64,000 nt of DNA from Achromobacter sp. UMC71 (GTDB taxonomy: Bacteria > Pseudomonadota > Gammaproteobacteria > Burkholderiales > Burkholderiaceae_B), in contig NZ_LZZT01000047.1 in assembly GCF_014170305.1 (NCBI RefSeq), forward strand, positions 248,001-312,000. The letters run 5' to 3'. Of this stretch, positions 34,177 to 43,117 are shown one piece after another (the first letter of the stretch is position 1; every line of letters begins with the position of its first letter). The notes below the pieces were generated by a model. It did not search any database. It worked only from the letters and a program-made list of their open reading frames with translations, and had not been told where the DNA came from. Both the position numbers and the translations under genes were made by a program.

Positions 34177-37100
34177 ATGGATAAGCGACAAGACCTGGAA
34201 CAACCGGCCATCCAGGAGGGCGCGGCACAGGCCGTGGCGCATGGCGAGCCGGAATCGCTTGCCCGCGACGCGATCGTCATCGACATCGAGGCCGATCCGA
34301 CCTTGGGTTATGCATCGATCCAGAACGTCGTCCCGGTGCTGCGTTCGTTACGCCTGACCAATCGTTCGCAAGACACCTTCGAGAACCTGGAAGTCCACGT
34401 CCGCTGCAATCCGGCCTTTGCGCAAAGCGCGCGGCTACGCTTTGACGTGCTGGTGCCAGGAGAAATCCGCCGTATCGCGCCGCTGGACCTGGCGCCGGAT
34501 CATGGCTACTTGGCCGGTCTGCAGGAATCGCAGCGCGCCAGCATCGACGTCACCGTGCAGGCCAGCGCTCAGGTCGTGGGCCGCGCGTCGCAGCCGGTGG
34601 CCGTGCTGGCGTACGACCAATGGGCCGGCACGCGCGCCTTGCCGGAGTTGCTGGCCGCGTTCTCGATGCCGAACAATCCGGCGGTGGACGTGCTGATCGG
34701 CAAGGCCGCCAAGCTGCTGCGCAGCCAGCATAGCGATCTGACCATGAACGGCTACCAGTCCAAGAGCCGCGACGTGGTCTGGAAGCAGGTGTCGGCCATC
34801 TACAGCACGTTGGCCGCCGAGACCTTGCATTACGCCGAACCGCCGGCCTCGTTCGGCGTGGATGGCCAGAAGATCCGCACGCCCGACCGCATCCTGGAGG
34901 CCCGCGTGGCGACCTGCCTGGACCTGGCGATGCTGTTCTCGTCGTGCCTGGAGCAGGCCGGGCTGCGCCCCGTGATCCTGATGAAGGACGGCCATGCCTG
35001 GGTGGGCGTGTGGCTGCACCCGGCGTGCTTCGCGGACCCGCTGACCGACGACGTGCAGGCGGTGCGCAAGCGCGTGGACAGCGGTGAATTCCTGGTCTTT
35101 GAAACCACCGGCATTGCCCAGCATCCCAATTTCCGCCCGTCGCTGCGGCTGGCGCTGGAACAGGGCGCCGCGCACCTGCGGGAAGAAAACACATTCCGCT
35201 ACGCCATCGACGTGCACCGCGCGAGGGAGTTGCAGATCAAGCCGCTGCCGTCGCGCGGGGGCAGCGCCGTGCCTGGCGAGGCCGAGGCCACCGAGCGGCC
35301 CGCCGCCATCGAGCCGACCCCCGACCTGCCGCCGCTGGACCCGGAGTTCGTCATCAATCTGGAACCGGCCGACGATACGCCCGAAGGCCGGCTGGCCAAG
35401 TGGAAGTCGCGCCTGCTGGATCTGACGCTGCGCAACCGGCTTCTGAATTTCAAGAACACCAAGTCGACGCTGCCGCTGGTGGCGCCGGACCTGGCGCGCC
35501 TGGAAGACGCCATCGCCGACGGCAGCGAGTTCCGCATCCGTGCGCTGCCCGCCGCGCTGATGGAAGGCAGCGACCCGCGCGTGGCGCAGGTACATGTGGA
35601 CCGCGGCGGCCGCGCGCCGCTGGACGACATGGCGCTGGAGGCCCTGGGCAACCAGGAATTGATCGCGCGGGTGCCGCAAGAAGCCCTGGACGCCAATCTG
35701 CTGACCATCTTCGGCGCGGCGCGCACCGGCCTGGAAGAGGGCGGCGCCAACACGCTGTACCTGGCCATGGGCATGCTGCGCTGGACGGAAGACCCGGCCG
35801 CGGAAAGCGCCCACCTGGCGCCGCTGATCCTGGTGCCGGTGTCGCTACAGCGCCAATCCGTACGCAGCGGATTCCGGCTGGTCAGGCACGACGATGAAAC
35901 CATCATCAACCCCACGTTGCTGCAGATGCTGCGCAACAATTACGAACTGCGCATCCCCGGCCTGGACGTGCTGCCGGCCGATGACAAGGGCGTGGACGTG
36001 GCGCGCGTGCTGCAGGCGTTCCGCCTGGCGGTGCGTGAGATCGCCGGCTGGGAGGTGCTGGAGCAGGTGCACCTGGGCATCTTCTCGTTCACCAAGTACC
36101 TGATGTGGAAGGATCTGCAGGACCGCAGCGCGCAGCTCAAGAGCAATCGCGTCGTCCAGCACCTGATCGATCGCCCGGGCCAGGCCTTTGCGCAAACGCC
36201 GTGGGATCCGCGTTTTGAACGGCTGGACGAAAGCTACAGCCCGCAGGACCTGTTGACGCCGTTGCTGTCCGATTCGTCGCAGCTGAAGGCGATCTGCGCC
36301 GTCGATGCCGGCCGTGACCTGGTGCTGGAAGGCCCGCCGGGCACGGGCAAGAGCCAGACCATCACCAACCTGATCGCGCATCTGCTGGCGCGCGGCAAGA
36401 CGGTGCTGTTCGTCTCGGAAAAAATGGCCGCGCTGGAAGTGGTGCATCGCCGCCTGGCCAATATCGGCCTGGGGCCGTTCTGCCTGGAGCTGCATTCGTC
36501 CAAGGCCCGCAAATCCGAAGTGCTGCAGCAGCTGGGCAAGGCGCTGGACCACAGCGGCCAGCGCAGCAGCGACGACTGGCTGCGCGAGGCCGAGCGCCTG
36601 GGCGTGTTGCGCCAGGAGCTGAACGGCCTGGTGGATGCGCTGCATCATCTGCATCCCAATGGCCTGACGGTGTATGACGCCATCGGCACCAGCATCCAGC
36701 ACGCCGGCCAGGGGCCGTCGCCGATGTTCTGGCCCGATGCGCACGCGCACGGCTACGGCGAGTTGGCGCAACTGCGCGAGGCCGCCCGCCGGATGGCGAC
36801 TCTGTCCGGGGAGCTGGGCGCGTTGCATGGTCATCCGCTGGCCCACATCGGCATGGCCGAATGGAGCCCCAGCTGGCAGGACGCGCTACTGGCGTCGGCG
36901 CAGGCGCTGGACCAGGCGGTGGACGGCTTCAAAGCCCGCATCGCCGCGGCAGGCGAAGGCCTGGGCGTGCCGGCTGCCGGCCTGAGCCTGGACGCCTACG
37001 CCCGCCTGGATGCGCTGATCGACGTGCTGCTGGCCGCGCCGCAGGTGCCCGCCGGCCTGGCCGCGCAGGCGCATGATCCGGCGGCCCGGCTGCAAGTGCA

Positions 37101-40100
37101 GGCGCTGGCCCGGCATGGTTTGGCGCGCAATGCGCAATGGGCGCAGGTGGGCGCGCAGTGGACGGCCGAGCTGGCGCAACTGGACGGCAACGCGCTGAAG
37201 GCGCAATGGCAGGCTGCCTGCACCGCCTGGTGGCCCAAGTCCGCTTTTGCCAAGCGCGGCGTGCGTAAACGGCTGGCGCCGCTGCGCGCCGACGGCCAGC
37301 GCCCGGACGATGCCGCCATCAACGCGATGCTGGCCCCGCTGGCGCTCGTCAACGCCGAGGATCGCGAATTGGCGGCGTTGACGGCCGATGCCCAGCGTCT
37401 GCTGCAGAACGACTACGCGGGTCTGGACACCGATTGGGAACAGGTCAGGCGCCACGAACAGTGGGCCGAGCGCTTTGCCGACGCAGTGACGCTGATGGCG
37501 GGCGACCCGGCCGCGGCCACCGACCTGCGCACGCGCTTGCAGCCGCTGGTGGGGGAAAACCGCGCCTTCCTGCAACCTGGCGCGGCGTTGGGCAAGTGCC
37601 TGCTGGAGGCGCGCAACGCCTGGCGCACGGTGCAGGACACGCTGGCGGCGGTGCAGGCCCAGGCCCAGCCCGTTGAACCGCTACAGGGCGGCGCGGATGA
37701 CAACGCCGCGCTGGAACGCATCCAGGCGGTGCTGGCCGGCTGGCGTCATCACAAGCAGTATCTGATGCCCTGGTGTGTCTGGCGCCAGGCCCGCGAGCAG
37801 GCCATTGCGCTGCAATTGCAGGCCCTGGTCGCGTCGCTGGAGCAGGGCCAGGTGCCCTTGGCCCAGGTCGAGGCGCATTTCGAATACAGCTACCGCAATT
37901 GGTGGGTCAAGAAGATCATCGATCACTCGCCGGTGCTGCGGTCTTTCTCCAGCGCCGACCACGAGCGCAAGATCCGCGAGTTCCGCCAGGCCGACGACCG
38001 CTTCCAGCAACTGACCTCGGCCTATATCGGGGCATTGCTGGCCGGCAAGGTGCCCGCGGGCAACGGCATCCTGGTCAGCCCCGACAGCGAGCTGGGCCTG
38101 CTGCGTCGCGAACTGCAGAAGAAGGCCCGCCATGTGCCGGTGCGCCAGCTGATGCAGCGCCTGCCGTCGCTGCTGCCTAAGCTGAAGCCGTGCCTGCTGA
38201 TGTCGCCGCTGTCGGTGGCGCAGTACCTGGATGCCGGCCATTCGCAGTTCGACGTCGTGGTGTTCGACGAAGCGTCGCAGATTCCCGTGTGGGATTCGGT
38301 GGGCGCCATCGCCCGCGGCCAGCAGTTGGTGGTGGTGGGCGACACCAAGCAGCTGCCGCCCACCAGCTTCTTTAGCAAGTCGACGAACGAAGAAGACGGC
38401 GCCGGCGACGACGGCCAGGTCGAAGACCTGGAGAGCATCCTGGACGAGTGCCTGGGCGCGGACATGAACCGCCTGCGCCTGCAATGGCACTACCGCAGCA
38501 AGCACGAAAGCCTGATCACGTTCAGCAACGTCACCTATTACGACTCGCAGCTCATCACCTTCCCGTCGCCGGTCACCGATGACGTGGCTGTGCGGCTGGA
38601 GCGCGTGGCGGGTGTGTACGACCGTGGCGGCAGCCGTACCAACCGGCAGGAGGCCGAAGCCATCGTCAGGGGTATCGAGCAGCACTATCTGGACAAGGCG
38701 CGCCGCCGCCAGACGCTGGGCGTGGTCACCTTCAACCAGCCCCAGCAATCGCTCATCGAAACCCTGCTGGACGCGCGCCGCCGCGCCAATGCCGAGCTGG
38801 ACAAGGCCATCTCGGCCCAGTCGCGCGAGCCGCTGTTCATCAAGAACCTGGAGAACGTGCAGGGCGACGAGCGCGACGTGATCTATTTTTCGATCACCTA
38901 CGGCCCGGATGCGGCCGGCAAGATGACGATGAACTTCGGCCCGCTGAACGGCGAAGGCGGCCACCGCCGCCTGAACGTCGCGATCTCGCGGGCCCGCGAG
39001 GGCGTGGTGATCTACAGCACGCTGCTGCCCGAGCAGATCGACCTGTCGCGGGTGCGCGCGGCGGGCGTGCGCGACCTGAAGCACTACCTGGAATTCGCGC
39101 TCAAGGGTCCGCGCGCGCTGGTCGAGCAATCCCTGCCCTCGGGCCGCGAACCCGACAGCCCGTTTGAGACGCAGGTCATCAAGGTGCTGCGCGAGCGCGG
39201 CTGGGTGGTGCATCCGCAGGTCGGTTGCTCGGGCTACCGCATCGACATGGGCGTGGTGGATCCGCGCGCGCCGGGGCGGTATCTGCTGGGCATCGAATGC
39301 GATGGCCGTGCCTACCATTCCGGCGCCACCGCGCGCGATCGCGACCGCCTGCGGCAGGTCGTATTGGAAGGCTTGGGCTGGCGGCTGCACCGGGTCTGGT
39401 CCACGGATTGGTGGATCAACCCCGAGCGGGAAGTGGAAAAGCTGCTGGCGCGCCTGGAGACGGAATTGGAGCGTGTGGTGGACGAGGCGCCCGAGGCGGA
39501 GCCCGACGAGGCGTCGCCGTCCGAGACCGGAACACAGGACGATGGCGCGGAATTCGTGATCACCACCGAAGAGGGCGCCGCGGGATGGTCGGGTGCTTCG
39601 ACGCCGACGGCACCGGCCGGTGTGGCGCCGCTGATCGATCCGGCCAGCGGCATTACGCCCTACCGGGTAGCCGACCTGCCGCCTGGCGAGGCCGACGCGT
39701 TCTACACCCGGGCCAACAATGCCCGTCTGGCGGACGCGCTGCGTCAGGTCATCGATACCGAGGGCCCCATTCCTGAAACCGTGCTGCATCGCCGGGTGGC
39801 CCGCGCCTGGGGCCTGGAGCGCACGGGAGTGCGGATCGTGGAGCGCCTGCGCACCTTGACGCCCGCCGACGTCGCCGAGACGCGCGAAGGGGATGTGACC
39901 TATTACTGGCCCACCGGCGTGCAGCCCGATACCTGGGCGGGTTTCCGTGGCGCGGGGCAAGACGAAGCCACGCGCCGCCGGGTCGATGACGTCTGCCTGG
40001 AGGAATTGGCCAACGGCGTGCTGCGGGTGCTGGCCATGACGGGCAATGCGCCCAAGGCGGATGTGATCAAGTCGGTGTGCCGTCTGCTTGGCTTGTCGCG

Positions 40101-40200
40101 GACCTTGGCGGACGCGGAAACCCGGGTCGGTCAAGCAGTGTCGGCGCTGGCGGCGCAAGGGCGTGTGGGCGATGCGGCCGGGATCTTGCGGGTGGTCTGA
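34177..40200 (+). CDS. 2007-residue transglutaminase-like / DUF4011 / SF1 helicase / Vsr-type nuclease / DUF3320 protein
   Basis: Domains in order: an N-terminal beta region; a transglutaminase-like domain about 160-310 with Cys247 (TCLDLAML) and His273 (DGHAWVGVWL); DUF4011 from about 405 (WKSRLLDLTLRNRLLNF); an SF1 helicase split by a long insert, with Walker A GPPGTGKS at 719-726, Walker B VVVFDEAS (D1364, E1365), GDTKQLPPTS at 1389, LQWHYRSKHESL and NVAISRARE near 1605; a PD-(D/E)XK/Vsr-like nuclease with E1664, D1690 and ECDG at 1707; and DUF3320 from about 1826 to the end. DUF4011-helicase-Vsr proteins have been reported as single-gene anti-phage systems (named hhe, as I recall). ATG at 34177 follows a GAGAGAGAG stretch. 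All motifs are intact, so it is probably active. Confidence 0.88.
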   Translation: MDKRQDLEQPAIQEGAAQAVAHGEPESLARDAIVIDIEADPTLGYASIQNVVPVLRSLRLTNRSQDTFENLEVHVRCNPAFAQSARLRFDVLVPGEIRRIAPLDLAPDHGYLAGLQESQRASIDVTVQASAQVVGRASQPVAVLAYDQWAGTRALPELLAAFSMPNNPAVDVLIGKAAKLLRSQHSDLTMNGYQSKSRDVVWKQVSAIYSTLAAETLHYAEPPASFGVDGQKIRTPDRILEARVATCLDLAMLFSSCLEQAGLRPVILMKDGHAWVGVWLHPACFADPLTDDVQAVRKRVDSGEFLVFETTGIAQHPNFRPSLRLALEQGAAHLREENTFRYAIDVHRARELQIKPLPSRGGSAVPGEAEATERPAAIEPTPDLPPLDPEFVINLEPADDTPEGRLAKWKSRLLDLTLRNRLLNFKNTKSTLPLVAPDLARLEDAIADGSEFRIRALPAALMEGSDPRVAQVHVDRGGRAPLDDMALEALGNQELIARVPQEALDANLLTIFGAARTGLEEGGANTLYLAMGMLRWTEDPAAESAHLAPLILVPVSLQRQSVRSGFRLVRHDDETIINPTLLQMLRNNYELRIPGLDVLPADDKGVDVARVLQAFRLAVREIAGWEVLEQVHLGIFSFTKYLMWKDLQDRSAQLKSNRVVQHLIDRPGQAFAQTPWDPRFERLDESYSPQDLLTPLLSDSSQLKAICAVDAGRDLVLEGPPGTGKSQTITNLIAHLLARGKTVLFVSEKMAALEVVHRRLANIGLGPFCLELHSSKARKSEVLQQLGKALDHSGQRSSDDWLREAERLGVLRQELNGLVDALHHLHPNGLTVYDAIGTSIQHAGQGPSPMFWPDAHAHGYGELAQLREAARRMATLSGELGALHGHPLAHIGMAEWSPSWQDALLASAQALDQAVDGFKARIAAAGEGLGVPAAGLSLDAYARLDALIDVLLAAPQVPAGLAAQAHDPAARLQVQALARHGLARNAQWAQVGAQWTAELAQLDGNALKAQWQAACTAWWPKSAFAKRGVRKRLAPLRADGQRPDDAAINAMLAPLALVNAEDRELAALTADAQRLLQNDYAGLDTDWEQVRRHEQWAERFADAVTLMAGDPAAATDLRTRLQPLVGENRAFLQPGAALGKCLLEARNAWRTVQDTLAAVQAQAQPVEPLQGGADDNAALERIQAVLAGWRHHKQYLMPWCVWRQAREQAIALQLQALVASLEQGQVPLAQVEAHFEYSYRNWWVKKIIDHSPVLRSFSSADHERKIREFRQADDRFQQLTSAYIGALLAGKVPAGNGILVSPDSELGLLRRELQKKARHVPVRQLMQRLPSLLPKLKPCLLMSPLSVAQYLDAGHSQFDVVVFDEASQIPVWDSVGAIARGQQLVVVGDTKQLPPTSFFSKSTNEEDGAGDDGQVEDLESILDECLGADMNRLRLQWHYRSKHESLITFSNVTYYDSQLITFPSPVTDDVAVRLERVAGVYDRGGSRTNRQEAEAIVRGIEQHYLDKARRRQTLGVVTFNQPQQSLIETLLDARRRANAELDKAISAQSREPLFIKNLENVQGDERDVIYFSITYGPDAAGKMTMNFGPLNGEGGHRRLNVAISRAREGVVIYSTLLPEQIDLSRVRAAGVRDLKHYLEFALKGPRALVEQSLPSGREPDSPFETQVIKVLRERGWVVHPQVGCSGYRIDMGVVDPRAPGRYLLGIECDGRAYHSGATARDRDRLRQVVLEGLGWRLHRVWSTDWWINPEREVEKLLARLETELERVVDEAPEAEPDEASPSETGTQDDGAEFVITTEEGAAGWSGASTPTAPAGVAPLIDPASGITPYRVADLPPGEADAFYTRANNARLADALRQVIDTEGPIPETVLHRRVARAWGLERTGVRIVERLRTLTPADVAETREGDVTYYWPTGVQPDTWAGFRGAGQDEATRRRVDDVCLEELANGVLRVLAMTGNAPKADVIKSVCRLLGLSRTLADAETRVGQAVSALAAQGRVGDAAGILRVV

Positions 40201-40213
40201 AGCGAGACCTGAT

Positions 40214-40241
40214 CCATGGTGCGCCCCTGGGCGCACCATGG
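40214..40241 (+). terminator. Perfect 13-bp hairpin after the helicase gene
   Basis: CCATGGTGCGCCC / GGGCGCACCATGG with a 2-nt spacer, 13 bp after the stop codon. No T-tract. The remaining 316 bp before the META-domain gene hold nothing I can name apart from A/T-richer sequence near 40430-40530 that may carry a promoter. Confidence 0.5.
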
Positions 40242-40557
40242 GCCGCTCAACTCGCTACGGATTTCGCAATCTTTTGCATAGCTGGGCAGATCGTTGCAGC
40301 GACGCAGATATCGGATGCCAGCGTGTGAGTGTCAGACTGTAATTGCGCACAGGCGGGCGCCGCGGCGTGGGCGAGCCCTCGCGTTTGGGTCATTGCCCAG
40401 GGGCAGCGGCCATTGCATGACGATGATCTTGTCAGGCTGTGTTCAGCCTCGCGGCAAGATTTTGATACGAGCCAACGTCCGATTGGCCAAATTCGTCCAT
40501 GCTGCGGACGTAGAATCCGGGTTTTCATCAGTGCCACATGGCTGATAGGAACGAACC

Positions 40558-41376
40558 ATGAAAAAAACAATCCTCCTGGCGTCTGCTTGCGCCGCGCTGC
40601 TTCAGGCTTGCGCGCCGGTTTCCTCTCCTAGCGAAGGATCGTCCACGATGTCCACCCCCGCCGCCACGTCCGCTTCGACCCAGTTGAGCCTGCCCGCCTA
40701 TTACTGGCGCCTGGCATCCGCCACCGACGCATCGGGCAAGGCCATCGCCGCCCTGCAGAAAGGCATCGAACAGCCCGTGCGCCTGACGTTCTCGGCTGAC
40801 GCCTTGAATATCCGCGGCGGCTGCAATGCGCAGTTCGGCGGCTATACGTATCAGAACGGCGTGCTGCACGTCGCTAACCTGGCCTCCACCATGAAGGCAT
40901 GCGAACCGAGCCTGATGCAGCTGGACGCCGAACTCGGCCGCCATCTGAAGGGCGATCTGCGCGCCACGCTGGGCGGCGAGGCCTCGGAACCTGGCCTGAC
41001 CCTGGTGGCGCAAGACGGTAGCGTGCTCAAGTTCGTTGGCGAGCCGACGCCGGAAACGCTGTACGGCGGCCCGGGCGAAACCATTTTCCTGGAAGTGGCC
41101 GCCAAGCGCACGCAATGCAGCCATCCGATGATTCCCAATTACCAGTGCCTGATGGTGCGCGAGCGCCGCTACAACGATGCCGGCGTGCAACTGCCGCCGC
41201 AGGAAGAATGGCATCCGCTGTATCAGTCGATCGAAGGCTACGAACACCACGACGGCGTGCGCACCGTGCTGCGCGTGAAGCGCTACGATTGGAAGAACCC
41301 GCCCGCCGATGCGCCGTCGAAGGTATATGTGCTGGACATGGTGGTCGAGCAGGACGCGTCGGGTAAGAAGAAGTAG
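40558..41376 (+). CDS. META / DUF4377-type lipoprotein
   Basis: A 272-residue lipoprotein: signal MKKTILLASACAALLQAC with lipobox LQAC (Cys18). The META domain follows (YYWRLASATDASGKAI, then LNIRGGCNAQFGGYTYQNGVLHVANLASTMKACEPSL), as in HslJ-like stress proteins. The C-terminal part with IFLEVAAKRTQCSHPMIPNYQCLMVRERRY matches DUF4377. This combination is seen in outer-membrane stress proteins; the exact role is unknown. A strong terminator follows. Confidence 0.85.
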   Translation: MKKTILLASACAALLQACAPVSSPSEGSSTMSTPAATSASTQLSLPAYYWRLASATDASGKAIAALQKGIEQPVRLTFSADALNIRGGCNAQFGGYTYQNGVLHVANLASTMKACEPSLMQLDAELGRHLKGDLRATLGGEASEPGLTLVAQDGSVLKFVGEPTPETLYGGPGETIFLEVAAKRTQCSHPMIPNYQCLMVRERRYNDAGVQLPPQEEWHPLYQSIEGYEHHDGVRTVLRVKRYDWKNPPADAPSKVYVLDMVVEQDASGKKK

Positions 41377-41413
41377 GGCATTGCGATGACGCGTTCTGAT
41401 GCGTCGTGATGCG

Positions 41414-41447
41414 AAAAGGGCAGTCCGGTTCGGACTGCCCTTTTTTG
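41414..41447 (+). terminator. Intrinsic terminator after the META-domain gene
   Basis: AAAAGGGCAGTCCG, loop GTT, CGGACTGCCCTTTTTT: a 14-bp stem with six T residues. Confidence 0.92.
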
Positions 41448-41532
41448 TGCTTGTGCGGGCGGACGCCCGCAACGCTGCCACGCTTTCTGGCCTCGCTGCG
41501 GAATCATTTACCCGGAGTGTGAGTTGTATTGT

Positions 41533-41551
41533 AAATTATAGTTATTCTCAT
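41533..41551 (+). promoter_or_regulatory. Fur box upstream of first FecI gene
   Basis: AAATTATAGTTATTCTCAT matches the classic Fur-site form AAATGATAATTATTCTCAT at 16 of 19 positions. It lies 20 bp before the sigma-factor start in an AT-rich pocket, as expected for iron repression. Confidence 0.75.
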
Positions 41552-41570
41552 CTATACCCGCGCGTCCCTC

Positions 41571-42077
41571 ATGGCTGCCACCGATCCCACCCCGCAGCAC
41601 ACGCTTCATACGCTATACCAAGACCATCAGGGCTGGCTGCAGGGCTGGCTGCGTAAAAAGCTAGGATGCGCGTTCGACGCGGCCGATCTGGTGCATGACA
41701 CCTATCTGCGGGTCTTGAGCCGCCGCGAGCCGGGCGCTATCCGTGAACCGCGTTCGTATCTGGCCACCATCGCCCATGGCCTGATGGTGAACCATCTGCG
41801 GCGCCGCGACCTGGAGCGCGCCTACCTGGAAACGCTGGCGCACCTGCCCGACCACATGGCCCCCTCGCCGGAAACCCGCGCGTTGGCCCTGGAAGCGCTG
41901 TACGAGATCGACGCCATGCTCGACGGCCTGCCCGTCGCGGTCAGGCGTGCGTTCCTGCTGTGCCAGCTGGAAGGCATCACGCATGCCGAGATCGCCAAGA
42001 GGCTGCGCGTGTCGGTGGGGTCGGTGCGCCTGTACATCGCCCGGGCCTTGCGCCAATGCCTGGAACTGGCGCCGTGA
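41571..42077 (+). CDS. FecI-type ECF sigma factor (cassette 1)
   Basis: A 168-residue ECF sigma factor of the iron-starvation group. Region 2 is LYQDHQGWLQGWLRKKLGCAFDAADLVHDTYLRVL and region 4 VRRAFLLCQLEGITHAEIAKRLRVSVGSVRLYIARAL. It directs RNA polymerase to the downstream receptor gene after release by FecR. Its stop codon overlaps the FecR start (GTGA), so the pair is translationally coupled. A Fur box precedes it. Confidence 0.92.
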   Translation: MAATDPTPQHTLHTLYQDHQGWLQGWLRKKLGCAFDAADLVHDTYLRVLSRREPGAIREPRSYLATIAHGLMVNHLRRRDLERAYLETLAHLPDHMAPSPETRALALEALYEIDAMLDGLPVAVRRAFLLCQLEGITHAEIAKRLRVSVGSVRLYIARALRQCLELAP

Positions 42078-43051
42078 GCGGCGGGGGCATTGACCCGCGC
42101 GCGCTGGACGGCGCGGTGCAATGGTTCCTACGATTGACGTCTGGCACCGCCAACGACGCCGACCGTGCGGCCTGGCAGGCCTGGCGCCGCGCTGATCCTG
42201 AACATGAACGTGCCTGGCAACGCACCGAAGCCCTGACGCGCCGGTTCGAGGCACTGCCCAAGGGTGTGCTGCCGGTCTTGGGCCGGCCGCGCTCGGCGGG
42301 GCGCCGGCGCGCGCTGGGCAAGCTGGCGCTACTGCTCAGCGCTGGCGGCGCTGCGTGGCTGGCGTACCGCGACGACGCCTGGCGCAACTGGGTCGCCGAG
42401 TACCGCACGCCGACAGGGGCGCGGCGCGAGGTCATGCTGGCCGACCATAGCCGTGTCGTCTTGAACACGTCCACGGCGATGGATGTGCTGTTCGACGCCC
42501 AGCAGCGGCTGATCGCGCTGCATGCCGGCGAAATCCTGGTCGAGACCGCGCCCGATCCCGAACGCATCGCCCGGCCGTTTATCGTACGGACCCGCGAAGG
42601 CAGCATCACCGCGCTGGGCACCCGTTTCGTGGTGCGGCGCGACGACGGCGTATCGGCCGTGCAGGTGCTGGAAGGCGCCGTGCGCGTGGCGCCGCGCGGG
42701 GCGGCTGGCGATGGCGCTCTGGTGGTACCGGCCGGCATGGGCTTGCGTTTTGGCGACGGCGTGGCCGACCGCCCCGAACCCATCGCGGGCGATCCGTCGG
42801 CCTGGCAGCACGGCATGCTGCAGGTGGACGGCATGCCGCTCAAGCAATTCCTGGCCGAGCTGCAACGCTACCGCAGCGGCTGGATCGAATGCGCGCCGGA
42901 AGTGGCTCATCTGCCGATCTCGGGCGCGTTTCCGTCGGGCGACATCGACCGGGTACTGGCCACCGTCGCCGATACCCTGCCGCTGCAGGTGCGCTACCGC
43001 ACCCGCTACTGGGTGTCCGTGCTGCCGCGCGGCGGAAAAACTAATTTGTAA
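42074..43051 (+). CDS. FecR-type anti-sigma regulator (cassette 1)
   Basis: A 325-residue membrane sensor. The N-terminal cytoplasmic domain (AVQWFLRLTSGTANDADRAAWQAWRRADPEHERAWQR) binds the sigma factor. One weak membrane segment, LGKLALLLSAGGAAWLAY, follows, and then the periplasmic FecR domain (REVMLADHSRVVLNTSTAMDVLF, ITALGTRFVVRRDDG). The start is GTG at 42074, overlapping the FecI stop; an upstream ATG at 41960 lies inside fecI and is less likely. It passes the receptor's signal to FecI. Confidence 0.88.
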   Translation: MSGGGIDPRALDGAVQWFLRLTSGTANDADRAAWQAWRRADPEHERAWQRTEALTRRFEALPKGVLPVLGRPRSAGRRRALGKLALLLSAGGAAWLAYRDDAWRNWVAEYRTPTGARREVMLADHSRVVLNTSTAMDVLFDAQQRLIALHAGEILVETAPDPERIARPFIVRTREGSITALGTRFVVRRDDGVSAVQVLEGAVRVAPRGAAGDGALVVPAGMGLRFGDGVADRPEPIAGDPSAWQHGMLQVDGMPLKQFLAELQRYRSGWIECAPEVAHLPISGAFPSGDIDRVLATVADTLPLQVRYRTRYWVSVLPRGGKTNL

Positions 43052-43117
43052 CGCGATTAGCACTTTTCGCGTCTCATCTGGCTACGAGGGTAAGACCAAC
43101 TGTTGGAGTGCCCCGTC

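Noticed and set aside
37681-40239. 852-codon open frame antisense to the helicase gene
   Set aside because: The translation is His/Arg/Gln-rich without domains; the plus strand carries intact helicase and nuclease motifs.
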